DNA of 48,743 nucleotides from a virus. Positions within the stretch are counted from its first letter, which is position 1. Every line of letters starts with the position of its first letter. The stretch covers positions 1 to 48,743 of IMG/VR virus record IMGVR_UViG_3300044695_005834; one strand, 5' to 3'. Shown piece after piece: positions 29,567 through 38,290 of this stretch. The position numbers and the translations under genes are program-made. Under the pieces are notes generated by a model. The model did not search any database. It worked only from the letters and a program-made list of their open reading frames with translations, and was not told the DNA's origin.

Positions 29567-29988
29567 GGAAACAGCGCGAGGATTTCAGTTTTCTTCACCG
29601 TCCACGTTGCCAGTTCTTTGGGTGAAGTTCCTGGCACTTCGGAGGGAATGGCAATCATCTGCACGGTCAGCTTGGCAGCGGCTATGTCGCCACGGCGGAT
29701 GTGATTGACTACGGTATCGTAGGCAGAACCAAAGGCCCATTTTCCGCCGTCGCTGAAATTGGCGTATGCTGCTTTGAGCGACACCAGCAAGTCGGCGGCA
29801 ACTCGCTTCGCTTCCTGCTTCGACAAGACTTCCGGCCATGCTGCGAGCAAGGTTTCGTTGCTTGGTTGCGCGCCGAGCGCGGCGACATTCCAGTTGGTGA
29901 CTTGCTGCTCGCCGCCGACACTGGAAACCCGATAGTCATCGCGACTGGCGTTAGGGAAAAGAAACTGGATACAGGATGCTAGGTTCAT
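29563..29988 (-). CDS. Virion-region hypothetical protein, 141 aa
   Basis: ATG 29988 overlaps the upstream stop. The first part (CIQFLFPNASRDDYRVSSVGGE) resembles the start of phage tail-fibre assembly or XkdW-like proteins. The middle and C-terminus are helical (EAKRVAADLLVSLKAAYANF). Gene order, after a fibre-like gene and before lysis genes, supports a fibre accessory role, at low certainty. Confidence 0.45.
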   Translation of the reverse strand: MNLASCIQFLFPNASRDDYRVSSVGGEQQVTNWNVAALGAQPSNETLLAAWPEVLSKQEAKRVAADLLVSLKAAYANFSDGGKWAFGSAYDTVVNHIRRGDIAAAKLTVQMIAIPSEVPGTSPKELATWTVKKTEILALFP

Positions 29989-30791
29989 GGCGTTAGGTAT
30001 TTGACTGTCCAACTGGAAACCTCCAATGCGCTGAGTGTAGCACCGCCAGCATTATCTTGTAAGTTTCCTTCTATTACAACGGTATCGCCCGCTGCCACTG
30101 TCAGCGGGAAATTAAAGGGCACTCCGATTGTCCCATCTGCCCAATTGCTAGTAAATTGAGCCGCGCCTAAATCCTGCGAGGAATTGCCGTTTTTGCTATA
30201 ATACACATCCCCGCGTATATCGTATTCCGTGCCGCCACTTTTGTAGAAAAACACGATCCCGCTCAATAGAACTGTCCCTGCCCTTGGTGCGGTAAATAGG
30301 CCATAGTCGCCATCCAATGCGCTCGCCATCGAACCAACTGCACCTTGGAAAAGCAATGTCTCGGTTGTGTTGTAGGTGAGTGACTGATTGCTGCCGAGTG
30401 TAGCGGTGAACTCCAAGGCAGGCGAAAGTCCCACCACATCCCAAGCCGCCGCTGTGGTGTCTGCGGAAATGCTTCGGCAAATCAGCGTCACCGACTGTCC
30501 GCTGGCGAGTCTGAGAATGTTATCGACTGTGCTGCTACTAGTCAGTATTATAATATCCGAGGACTTATTAATAAAAGTTGTTGCCCAACCAACTACAAGT
30601 GTAGTGACATCCGGGAGAACGTAATTCTGCTGATTGGAGCCTGTCGCCTCCTGTGTGCTCGCGCTTGTGACAGTAAGCGTCGTGGTGGCATTTGCCGTAA
30701 CAGTCGTGGCGAAGATGGGGCGGGCGAGGATGCCTGTCTCTACTCCTGTCCCTAACGTGAGTATCTGGCTGTATTCGGTTTCGGCTGGCAT
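29985..30791 (-). CDS. Fibre-like virion protein with C1q-type beta domain, 268 aa
   Basis: Thr/Ala/Ser-rich beta repeats occupy the first 100 residues. The last 110 residues (LFTAPRAGTVLLSGIVFFYKSGG, then DVYYSKNG and the final WTVKYLTP) look like a jelly-roll C1q/TNF-like head, as in some receptor-binding proteins. It may contact the host surface. It begins immediately after the 114-aa gene. Confidence 0.55.
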   Translation of the reverse strand: MPAETEYSQILTLGTGVETGILARPIFATTVTANATTTLTVTSASTQEATGSNQQNYVLPDVTTLVVGWATTFINKSSDIIILTSSSTVDNILRLASGQSVTLICRSISADTTAAAWDVVGLSPALEFTATLGSNQSLTYNTTETLLFQGAVGSMASALDGDYGLFTAPRAGTVLLSGIVFFYKSGGTEYDIRGDVYYSKNGNSSQDLGAAQFTSNWADGTIGVPFNFPLTVAAGDTVVIEGNLQDNAGGATLSALEVSSWTVKYLTP

Positions 30792-31135
30792 TAGCTTGGT
30801 GTGTCGTAGCTCACAAGTGCGCTTCCTGCCGCAATAGTGTAAGCGATTGCAGTTTTAAGGGTGCGTCCACCGTAACCGCCTCCGCGCACCGTGTTGCCGT
30901 TAGCAAGCGATGTGCCGTTGACGGTGACTGTGCCGGAGATGGCCGTAATGCTCCATCCGAGAACCCCGGCTGGAATTGATCCGCTGGCTACTACGAGAGC
31001 AGGAGCAGAAGTGTATTCGTCAGAACCGACATCCCCGCCAGAGGCGGCAATGAGAGAAAGCAGCGCACAATAGATGCTCTGCTGAACTTCATTCGGTGTC
31101 TGTGTCTTGACGCAATCGCAAGTAGGAAGTGCCAT
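30791..31135 (-). CDS. Virion-region protein beginning MALPTC, 114 aa
   Basis: From ATG 31135. Begins MALPTCDC, like the neighbouring protein at 31137. A helix (EVQQSIYCALLSLIAASGG) is followed by a beta-rich half with repeated short strands and Gly-Gly turns (RGGGYGGR), perhaps a small stalk or decoration domain. Function unknown. Confidence 0.5.
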   Translation of the reverse strand: MALPTCDCVKTQTPNEVQQSIYCALLSLIAASGGDVGSDEYTSAPALVVASGSIPAGVLGWSITAISGTVTVNGTSLANGNTVRGGGYGGRTLKTAIAYTIAAGSALVSYDTPS

Positions 31136-31136
31136 G

Positions 31137-31475
31137 TTATGCTCCAAGCGAGCACATCGGATTGGCAAGCTGCCAGAGAATCATCTGTTTCAATTCTGCG
31201 GAGTTCGCCTGTATCGGTGCGCTCAGGGTTGTGAGTTGAACGTATGCGTTATGGGCGTTATCCTCGCCGTCGCATTGGTTGTAACCGGACAAGTTCTGAA
31301 AGCCTTCCGCGCCAATGACTGCAAGGCGTTGAAGCGAATCGAGAACCGTGAGCAGGAACGTGACATCTTGTAGCTCCTGTGCGCCAGCGCGTGCGCTCTT
31401 TTCTTTGCAGGCGGCGACTTGCTGGCTGTCGCGCACCGTATTGCTTGTCCAAGGATTGCAGGTTGGTAGTGCCAT
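31137..31475 (-). CDS. Virion-region protein beginning MALPTC, 112 aa
   Basis: Starts MALPTCNP, sharing the MALPTC start with the next gene downstream but little else; the body is helical (VTFLLTVLDSLQRLAVIGAEGFQ). Lies between the capsid-module-1 terminator and the other MALPTC gene. The shared N-terminus may be a common docking tag (inference). Confidence 0.5.
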   Translation of the reverse strand: MALPTCNPWTSNTVRDSQQVAACKEKSARAGAQELQDVTFLLTVLDSLQRLAVIGAEGFQNLSGYNQCDGEDNAHNAYVQLTTLSAPIQANSAELKQMILWQLANPMCSLGA

Positions 31476-31497
31476 ATAGTTTTAGAGTTGACCCATT

Positions 31498-31526
31498 CCC
31501 CGCTGCCGCTATGGACGGCAGCGGGG
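31498..31526 (-). terminator. Strong GC hairpin after capsid-like gene 1
   Basis: CCCCGCTGCCG (31498-31508) pairs perfectly with CGGCAGCGGGG (31516-31526) around a 7-base loop. It lies 15 bases downstream of the 477-aa capsid-like gene, exactly as the hairpin at 25341-25370 follows the other capsid gene. It should end or protect the abundant capsid mRNA. Confidence 0.65.
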
Positions 31527-31541
31527 TTTGGATGATAAGGA

Positions 31542-32975
31542 CTAGGCCGATGCGCAGGTTCCACCGCCGTTCCAGCCGCCGCACGTATAACGCTCGACAA
31601 GGGCTGGTGGGTAGAAGTCCTGTGCAGGACAGTTGTTCGTGCAATCCACCGAACCCGTGGTGCTGACTTGCAGCGTTGCGCAGGAGCGGGTGATACCACG
31701 AAGCGGGAAGCGGCGTGAGAGAACCACATGACCACGCTGACCGAACATCAGGGGTTTCGCGGCTTTCTTGAGCACCATGCGCCAGTAACCTTTGTTGCGG
31801 TCTTGGTTGCATGGGGTGACTTCGTTCACTTCGTTGATCCAACGCCATGTGCCATCCCAAGGAGAGGCAGCGGCGGCGAAGTTCACACCGGAACCAGCGG
31901 AGAGCGGCTGTTCGCCGTTCTGCATCTCAAAGACTGACTCCATATCCGACCAAGGAATGTGCAGGCTGAAATCAGCATCCACGTATTCCTGATTGGTTTG
32001 CGAGAAGCAGCCTTCGCTGATTGCGCGGTTGCTCCACTGATAGACGCGCTTGAGCACGCCAGCAGGGTAAGCTGGATCAGTGAGTGTCCAGTTGTAGCGC
32101 AGAGCGAAGTAATCGTTCTTGAGCTTGTATCCGGCGTATGAAGTGGTTGCAACGTAGTCCGGGTTCAGCGTGACGGGTGCGCGGTAGCGGTTGTCCTCGC
32201 GGCGATTGGTGTCATACAGCGGCAATGCGCTGAATGTCTCGTAATCGGTCAGGAGCTTGATTTCGCCTTCGGGATTGAAGGTTCCCATCGGGATGCCGTA
32301 GTTACGGACGCGATTGAGAATATCAGTCGAGAGCAGCGAGATGCTGTTCGGGTTGACCGTGGAATCGAGGATGATGTAGGTCGTGTCCACGTTGCCGTTG
32401 GCATCCGTAGCGAAACGCCATTGATCGTTCAGCAGGGCAGGAGAACCAGCCTGATTGCTGGCAGGGTCGTAGCCCATCCAGCGGAAGGCGGAAAGGCCAA
32501 CCTGATTGTTGCGGTAGAACTCGTCCATGACATCCGAGCGGATATACATGAGGTCTTTGTAGATTTGCTCAATCTGCTGATCGAGCGAAAGGGATGCCGC
32601 GAACATGGATTCCAAGCAATACGGTTGCGTATTGTAGGAGATGTTCATCAGGCGATACCATTGATGATTCGCGTTGCCTGGATTCACCACTTTGTTAGGC
32701 GGGTCGCAGGTAACGGCGCAATCGGATTGCAAGCCCACCATGTCTTGCCAGAGGTTCAAGTCCTCATAGCCGAGACGCTGTTGAGCGAGTGTGGTGACAC
32801 GGGACGAGAAGCCCGATCCAACGGGAAAACGCCCGCCGTTAGGAATCATCCCTTCCCAAACTCCCTGACGCCCGTTGAGACGCTTGAAGATAGGATCGAG
32901 ATAATGTTGCGCGAGCGAGAAGTGATTACTGATGTCGGCTGAACAGCCGATGGAGCCAATGACGGATTCTGACAT
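31542..32975 (-). CDS. Capsid-like virion protein, 477 aa
   Basis: An uncharacterised major-looking virion protein. The N-terminus is helical (ISNHFSLAQHYLDPIFKRLNG). The centre has YIRSDVMDEFYRNNQ and YEYETF-like beta/alpha parts. At 370-410 is a Trp-rich stretch (PWDGTWRWINEVNEV), and a Cys-rich tail has CTNNC and two final Cys. It follows a scaffold-like gene and shares the ACTCAACTCACT leader with the N4-type capsid gene. It may be the true major capsid, a second shell protein or a minor capsid protein. The Cys-rich tail suggests disulphide or metal stabilisation. Confidence 0.5.
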   Translation of the reverse strand: MSESVIGSIGCSADISNHFSLAQHYLDPIFKRLNGRQGVWEGMIPNGGRFPVGSGFSSRVTTLAQQRLGYEDLNLWQDMVGLQSDCAVTCDPPNKVVNPGNANHQWYRLMNISYNTQPYCLESMFAASLSLDQQIEQIYKDLMYIRSDVMDEFYRNNQVGLSAFRWMGYDPASNQAGSPALLNDQWRFATDANGNVDTTYIILDSTVNPNSISLLSTDILNRVRNYGIPMGTFNPEGEIKLLTDYETFSALPLYDTNRREDNRYRAPVTLNPDYVATTSYAGYKLKNDYFALRYNWTLTDPAYPAGVLKRVYQWSNRAISEGCFSQTNQEYVDADFSLHIPWSDMESVFEMQNGEQPLSAGSGVNFAAAASPWDGTWRWINEVNEVTPCNQDRNKGYWRMVLKKAAKPLMFGQRGHVVLSRRFPLRGITRSCATLQVSTTGSVDCTNNCPAQDFYPPALVERYTCGGWNGGGTCASA

Positions 32976-33196
32976 ATAAATGAGTTGGTTAAGTGAGTTG
33001 AGTTTTTCACCTGTGACGGTTGCGGGCCGTCCCTTCCAATCTCATTTCCGAGGTAGTTGCCGGACTACCCTGATGTTCATAACGGCTGAATCAGAAACTC
33101 AATTAGCTCGCCCTTCGGTGTGAAGAAAGGGCTACGCTGGTTTCTGTAAAAGCAGAATATCAGCAGACCGTCAATGTTTATTTTCGCTGATTATTT
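32976..33196 (-). promoter_or_regulatory. Long leader of capsid-like gene 1
   Basis: The 221 bases between the scaffold stop (33197) and ATG 32975 carry no gene. A leftward TTGACG lies at 33169-33174 with no good -10, so a promoter here is weak. Small inverted repeats include GACGG/CCGTC around 33015-33031. Near the gene, ACTCAACTCACTTAAC matches ACTCAACTCACTCAAC in front of the other capsid gene. Confidence 0.4.
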
Positions 33197-34330
33197 CTAC
33201 ACCCTAACAGAAGGGCGCAGAAGTTTTCCAACAATCGAATCAACATCAGCCGCACTCTGCGAAGGCGCAGAACCGCTTGGCACAGGAATAGAGCCATTGA
33301 CGCCCTTGATGAATGTATCCCGTTCTTCCAGCTTCGCCTTCAGCGCGGCATTTTCCTCTACGAGTTTTGCGCGTTCGCCGTCCACGCGCTTAAAGTGATG
33401 GGCTAAAGTATGCGTATGCGCGAGGCTGGTGAGCATATCGCGGGTTGATAATCCCTTGCCGTCTGCGCCGATTGCGCGATCTAGTATTTCCTCCGTTTGC
33501 CTGCGAATATCGGGATCGGCCAAGAGTTCTTTGTGCGATGCCTCAATCTCCGCAAACACGGAATTGCGTTCAGCCTTGAGCGATGAGAAATATTGCTTCT
33601 GATTATTCTCTGCCTCCGTCTGCCGCTGCTTCTGGATTTCCGTCCATGTTTTTTCGGAATCCGCCAACTCCTGATTCCGCTGCATATCGAGTTCGATTGC
33701 CTTTTGATAGGCGGCATTGAAGCGCAGACGCTTCGCCGCTGGAAGCATATCAGCCCAATCCGAAAACTGTTCCTCGTTCCATGTAGCGATTGCCGTTTTG
33801 ATCTCTGCGGCATCAGCCCCGGCTTCCGTGAAAAGCTGACTCATCACGCGCACGGATGCCTCGATAGGCTTGTTGTATTTGCCCTGGAACTCTGGATCAC
33901 GGGCAAGGTCTGCGATGCGAAGATTCGCCTGCAACTCCTGCGCCCGCTTTTCTGCTGCTGTCAGCTTTTCCTCGTATTCCTTCGGCACAGGATTCTTTTT
34001 GAACGTGTCATATTCCTCGCGCACCTTAGTCAATTCAGCTTCGCGCTCTGCTGCACGTTTCTCCGCTTCCTCTGCTTTCTTGCGGAGCGCGGCAAAGTTC
34101 TTGTCGGCATCGCTCTCGACCTTGGCTTCCGGCTCCTTCGTCTTGTCCTGCTTCGCGGCTGGCTTCTGCTTCTGGATTTCCGGCAGATTCGATACCTTCG
34201 GCTTGAGCAGGTTGCCGACTACGGCATCCACCTGTTCGGGTGTGAGTGGGCCTTTGTTTTCCTCCGCTTGCGGTGCGGCAGGGATTACGGGTGTGGTTTC
34301 TTTTGCTGGTGTTTCGGTTGTAGTTTCCAT
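33197..34330 (-). CDS. Scaffold-like protein of capsid module 1
   Basis: A 377-residue, highly charged protein. The N-terminal 90 residues are Thr/Pro/Glu/Lys-rich and disordered. From about 85 to 330 it is nearly continuous helix with coiled coil (FAALRKKAEEAEKRAAER; DTFKKNPVPKEYEEKL). The tail has QSAADVDSIVGKLLRPS, which echoes the DAVVGNLLKP near residue 38, so the two ends carry the same short motif. It precedes a capsid-like gene by a 221-base leader and follows the portal. Typical of scaffolds. Confidence 0.65.
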   Translation of the reverse strand: METTTETPAKETTPVIPAAPQAEENKGPLTPEQVDAVVGNLLKPKVSNLPEIQKQKPAAKQDKTKEPEAKVESDADKNFAALRKKAEEAEKRAAEREAELTKVREEYDTFKKNPVPKEYEEKLTAAEKRAQELQANLRIADLARDPEFQGKYNKPIEASVRVMSQLFTEAGADAAEIKTAIATWNEEQFSDWADMLPAAKRLRFNAAYQKAIELDMQRNQELADSEKTWTEIQKQRQTEAENNQKQYFSSLKAERNSVFAEIEASHKELLADPDIRRQTEEILDRAIGADGKGLSTRDMLTSLAHTHTLAHHFKRVDGERAKLVEENAALKAKLEERDTFIKGVNGSIPVPSGSAPSQSAADVDSIVGKLLRPSVRV

Positions 34331-34333
34331 AGA

Positions 34334-34615
34334 TTATAGTTTTGGGCGGTTTTCTGAAATTGGATCGGCGTAAAGCTGTGTCTGTTGTTTTGGGGCTTCC
34401 TCCGCTTTGAGCTTCCCGATGTTCTTGAGGAAGGCGATACAGCCGCGCCACCCCTGCATATACCCCTCGTTTCGGATGATGCTGGTTGGATCGGTGATTG
34501 CGCCTACGTTCGTCATTTCTTCACGGGCGCATTCAAGTATGTGCGCGAACGTGGTGTCCGAGATCATTTCAACGACCTTGGGGCCGATGTGCGAATGGAG
34601 TTCTTTCTTTGTCAT
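34334..34615 (-). CDS. Small protein between portal and scaffold, 93 aa
   Basis: A mainly helical protein (ELHSHIGPKVVEMISDTTFAHILEC), with a WRGCIAFLKNIGKLKAEE helix after residue 55. The portal stop overlaps its ATG by 4 bases, so it is made with the portal. No recognised family; could be a portal-associated or head-size factor. Confidence 0.5.
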   Translation of the reverse strand: MTKKELHSHIGPKVVEMISDTTFAHILECAREEMTNVGAITDPTSIIRNEGYMQGWRGCIAFLKNIGKLKAEEAPKQQTQLYADPISENRPKL

Positions 34616-37095
34616 TTGGTTTTAGGTTTTGCTGCTGCTTCCTTATTCTTGGTTTCGATTGTAGCCTTTGCTTCCTCCTGCCGGATCGCCATGTCCTGCT
34701 GCGCCCGCGCCACTCCAAAAGTCAGGTCTTGCGCACCCTGCGCCTGTTCGTGAAACAAGTCCTGCCGCTTCTGCTCATCCTTCTGCGCCTGTGTAAGCTG
34801 ATGATCCGCCAGCTTCATTTGCGTCCGCGCCTGTGTCGTCACCGCGAGATTGCCGAGCTTGGCTTTATGCGCCTGATCCTTCAACGCCATATCCTGTTGC
34901 GCCTGCGCCTGCTTGATCTGCATCTCCTGTTGCGCCTTCATCATCTCCGGCGATGCCTGCGGCTGCTGTTGAACGTCTGCTTTCTGAATATCTTCCGCCA
35001 GCGATGTGCTCAACTGTTGCAGGTTGTGTAGCTGCTTGGTGATTGCGGCAACCATCTGCTCGTAGAGCGCGGGTTGATTCCCTGCGCGTGGAATCGAAGC
35101 CATAAGTTGAACGTGTTGCCCGATATGCTGCACCCCTGCATCCATGAGGTTATTCAGCTTTTTCGCGCCTTCAAGATTCTGCGGGTTGATCCCCTGCTCC
35201 ATGATTTGCGGAACGACCTGTGATGCCTGCGATAGTAATTCCAGATGCTTCGATACGTGCTGCTCTTGGTCTTGGAATCCGTAGGCTATCGGAACTTGGC
35301 CGAGTTGAATCAGGCTGTTCTCGTTATCAATCTGCACTTGGTTCTGTCCGGGTTGCGGTTGCTCTTCCTCCACAAATGCCGATACCATTTCCACTCCCTT
35401 GAGCGCGGCTACAATCTCTTTCCTCGCGTTCAGTTGCCCTCTGCCGGGAGTTGCTACACCCATGAGTTCCTTGCCTTTCATCAGGTCGAGCGACAAGTCG
35501 CCGCTGCCGATGTTGCGGTTGGCGCGAATACACTTCACATCCATCAATTCGCCCTCTGGAATCCCGCGCTTGGCGCATCGTTCACGGAATCGCTTGGCGA
35601 CTTCACCGCCACCCCATGATTCGGGATACTTGCTCGCGGGTTGCGCCAACCTGCGATACATCTCGCTGAAAAGCACATCGAGTCCGACTGAGCGATACAC
35701 CATAATCTGCAACGTGGAGAACTGCGCCCTATCCGCCCTATCCGCTGTTACCTGTGTTGCTGTTGGCTGCTCCCCTGTTGTCGTTTTGTCGTTCTGCGGG
35801 CTAATGCGCGTGTTCTCTGCAATCAACTGACTGCCCATGCCGACAATAGACAGCGCACCTTCGATGTCTGCTTGAAACCGTTGCTGCTCCATCTCTAGCC
35901 CTGGAGCCATGATGCCGAGATTCGATAGGGTGATCTGATCCAGCTTTTGCGTATCCGACTCTGACATTCCCTTGAACATCAGCATATTCGTCAGCACGGC
36001 TCCCGTAGCACCACGATTGAACATCAGGTTGTTCAAGTGGCATCCGTCAAAGATGAGATCGCCAAATCCCTTGACCCCGTGCCAATCGTTTTCCGGCCCT
36101 GCATTATCAGCGAACGGAACTATCACTTGCTGCCAGCGTTTCGCTATTCTGACTCTCTCGTAGATGAATGAACTTGCGTCCTCGTCTTTTGCTGTTTCAT
36201 CGGCGCGACCTTCTCCGAACAAATCCGTGAACGTGCATTGCGTGATCGTGCCGTCGAACTCCTTCACGAACATATGAATCAGTCGAATCGGAAGGAACTC
36301 GCTCAAAAGCCATGTGTCGTTGTTGCGAATCTGATTGACCCATTCGCTATACGTGAACCTGCGCTGGCTTGTCTGCGAAGTCAGTTCTACGTGTTCATAC
36401 AAGTTGCGCAGAATCGCTTTCTCGTTCCATCCAGCCATCCCACATCTCCCGTAAAGGTCTGTCACTGAAATCTGATCCTCGATCCACATTGCCGAACAGT
36501 TGTCCATCGAGAGGCGAGTGCCCTCTGGCAGTAGCACCCGGCGCGTCGGTATTACCTTGAACCGAAAATCCACTGAATCAGGAAAGAACGCAATGCCGAT
36601 ACCGAATAGCCCCATCTGTGTATCCCGCGCTGCCGATTCTAGGATATACTGATTCCCCTGCTCGAAATCAGAGTTGTCCCAGCGGCGGATTGCCGAGTTC
36701 ATTTCTTCCGTGATAACCTTGCCGCGACGTTCAGCCTCCATCGAGTCGTCGTGTTCAGCTATGACTTCGGCATAGCCGTCTCCCTGTGCCGCCATAGCCA
36801 TCCACGTTGAGCGGTAGGTGTCCACCTTGGCTTGAAACTGCTTGGTGTTGATGTTGGGCATATCCGCCTGCCCGTTTGCCTCCTGTGTCGCTGGCGGCGT
36901 AGGCGGAAACCCTGCATAGATACCCGCGATGTCCGCGAACCGCTGATCCCGCTTCATGTTGGCGTTACGCGCTTTCACGTATGCCGACCATGCAGCGGTA
37001 GTAGTGGCTACCCTACGCTTGGGTGCTTTGCCTTTTGAATCAACGGTTTGAACGCTGAGTGGCGTTGTGTCAGCGGGTGAATTATTGTCAGTCAT
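34612..37095 (-). CDS. Portal protein
   Basis: A large (827-residue) portal of the P22/podovirus size class. N-terminal residues 60-160 contain FQAKVDTYRSTWMAMAAQGDG and the SAARDTQMGLFGIG helix. The central domain has FKVIPTRRVLLPEGTRLSMDNCSAMW and WLLSEFLPIRLIHMFVKEF, then DWHGVKGFGDLIFDGCHLNN. From about 640 a Gln/Lys/Ala-rich helix forms the barrel or crown extension (AQQDMALKDQAHKAKLG). It forms the dodecameric DNA entry ring and is translated with the 93-aa gene. The large terminase is separated from it by the sugar island. Confidence 0.85.
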   Translation of the reverse strand: MTDNNSPADTTPLSVQTVDSKGKAPKRRVATTTAAWSAYVKARNANMKRDQRFADIAGIYAGFPPTPPATQEANGQADMPNINTKQFQAKVDTYRSTWMAMAAQGDGYAEVIAEHDDSMEAERRGKVITEEMNSAIRRWDNSDFEQGNQYILESAARDTQMGLFGIGIAFFPDSVDFRFKVIPTRRVLLPEGTRLSMDNCSAMWIEDQISVTDLYGRCGMAGWNEKAILRNLYEHVELTSQTSQRRFTYSEWVNQIRNNDTWLLSEFLPIRLIHMFVKEFDGTITQCTFTDLFGEGRADETAKDEDASSFIYERVRIAKRWQQVIVPFADNAGPENDWHGVKGFGDLIFDGCHLNNLMFNRGATGAVLTNMLMFKGMSESDTQKLDQITLSNLGIMAPGLEMEQQRFQADIEGALSIVGMGSQLIAENTRISPQNDKTTTGEQPTATQVTADRADRAQFSTLQIMVYRSVGLDVLFSEMYRRLAQPASKYPESWGGGEVAKRFRERCAKRGIPEGELMDVKCIRANRNIGSGDLSLDLMKGKELMGVATPGRGQLNARKEIVAALKGVEMVSAFVEEEQPQPGQNQVQIDNENSLIQLGQVPIAYGFQDQEQHVSKHLELLSQASQVVPQIMEQGINPQNLEGAKKLNNLMDAGVQHIGQHVQLMASIPRAGNQPALYEQMVAAITKQLHNLQQLSTSLAEDIQKADVQQQPQASPEMMKAQQEMQIKQAQAQQDMALKDQAHKAKLGNLAVTTQARTQMKLADHQLTQAQKDEQKRQDLFHEQAQGAQDLTFGVARAQQDMAIRQEEAKATIETKNKEAAAKPKTK

Positions 37096-37375
37096 TGGAG
37101 AGCAGGCGGATTGAGATCAGGTGCATTGCGCCACAAAGCGCGAAAAGGTAGAGAGGGTAATGATAACCATTTCCTCCCGTGTAAAAATAGACAGTCGTGC
37201 CCCATACGCTGGACATACAAGCAGGACAGAGGAACAGGGGCTTGCAGAACCACTTCGGCAGAATCACTTCCAGCGCATCGGCAATCGGCTCAAGGATCAT
37301 GCCCTTCCCGCACGCCGCCCATGCACCCGTGATAACGAGACACCCGATGACGATGCGTAGAAGGAACTCGATCAT
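37088..37375 (-). CDS. Multi-pass membrane protein with LFLCPACMSSVWG, 95 aa
   Basis: ATG 37375 overlaps the upstream stop. Three hydrophobic segments (about 3-20, 44-65 and 75-92) and a central CPACMSS motif. Phages encode small membrane proteins with the same Cys motif, of unknown function. It overlaps the portal start by 8 bases. Confidence 0.55.
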   Translation of the reverse strand: MIEFLLRIVIGCLVITGAWAACGKGMILEPIADALEVILPKWFCKPLFLCPACMSSVWGTTVYFYTGGNGYHYPLYLFALCGAMHLISIRLLSND

Positions 37376-37665
37376 CGCTTTCCTCCACAAGTCTTTGTAG
37401 GACATCCACCGCCGCTCCGGTGCATTACTGGCGCATGGTAGTTCCTGTTTCCCGTGCATACGTGATGCGGAAATTGGGTGCAGGCGAGTTCGTCTAGCTC
37501 GTCCTCTGTCGGTGCGGTGATGCCGTTTGCCGTGCAGTAGGTATTCACCTTGCCGACCCACTGATTGAACGTCTCGTGAACGGTGCGCCATTCGACAACG
37601 TGTTTCCCGTTCCTCCAAATTATCGGGATTGACGGAACCATTGATTTGTTTTTGATGCGTGGCAT
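37372..37665 (-). CDS. Hypothetical protein with Cys-rich tail, 97 aa
   Basis: Basic start (MPRIKNKSM) followed by an aromatic strand (IPIIWRNGKHVVEWRT), a helix and a His/Cys-rich C-terminus (CTQFPHHVCTGNRNYHAPVMHRSGGGCPTKTC read over 97 residues). The Cys/His pattern suggests metal binding. Position just before the portal operon. Function unknown. Confidence 0.45.
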   Translation of the reverse strand: MPRIKNKSMVPSIPIIWRNGKHVVEWRTVHETFNQWVGKVNTYCTANGITAPTEDELDELACTQFPHHVCTGNRNYHAPVMHRSGGGCPTKTCGGKR

Positions 37666-37666
37666 A

Positions 37667-38290
37667 TCAGTTTTTAGTCCAAGAGCCTAAGTTATGAGTG
37701 TCGTGTAATATCAGTGTTTCGGGATATTTCTGCTCACAATATATGTAACGCTGATTGAGTAAAGCGGTTGTGTAATCGCAGTTCTCAATAATTGCAAGCC
37801 CTGTCCTATGACCGTTAATCGCGTGGTTGGCAGAAGTAATCTGCGCGGGTGTCCAAAGCGCGGCGATAATCCCGATCATTCTGCCGTTCGGAACAGATGC
37901 CATAAACGTGTTGTCCACAATAGGGACGGCACGATGAAGGGCTACGTCTTTGCGGAATGGCGAGCGCAACCCCGCAACGAAGTCGAACCGATTCCATACG
38001 TCAATCGAGTCAAACGGGCGTATCGGCTGGCTATCCACATCCACGTAGATTCCGCCTTCCTCTTGAAGCAGCAGCACGCGTAGGCGATCCGTGATAAACG
38101 CGATGCGCTCTCCTTTAGCGACCATATATTTCACAAATGGGTCTTGCCCGTAGCGTTCCAGCAGTTCGTTGCCGTGTATCTTGTGCGACCAATCTGCATT
38201 TAACGCTTTCATATCCCAGCACCAAGCGGATTCCCTCTCTGGAATCACCTTATCCCCGATCCAAATCTGATGGATGATTTTCGGAATCAT
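37667..38290 (-). CDS. GT32-type (OCH1-like) glycosyltransferase
   Basis: A 207-residue protein with IPKIIHQIWIGD at its start, HGNELLERYG and DRLRVLLLQEEGGIYVDVDSQP (about 73-94), where DVD is the DxD metal site. This is the pattern of glycosyltransferases with a DxD motif that transfer hexoses. It is the most downstream gene of the leftward island. The product may be attached to virion proteins, to host surface or to DNA; context alone does not say. ATG 38290 overlaps the upstream stop. Confidence 0.8.
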   Translation of the reverse strand: MIPKIIHQIWIGDKVIPERESAWCWDMKALNADWSHKIHGNELLERYGQDPFVKYMVAKGERIAFITDRLRVLLLQEEGGIYVDVDSQPIRPFDSIDVWNRFDFVAGLRSPFRKDVALHRAVPIVDNTFMASVPNGRMIGIIAALWTPAQITSANHAINGHRTGLAIIENCDYTTALLNQRYIYCEQKYPETLILHDTHNLGSWTKN

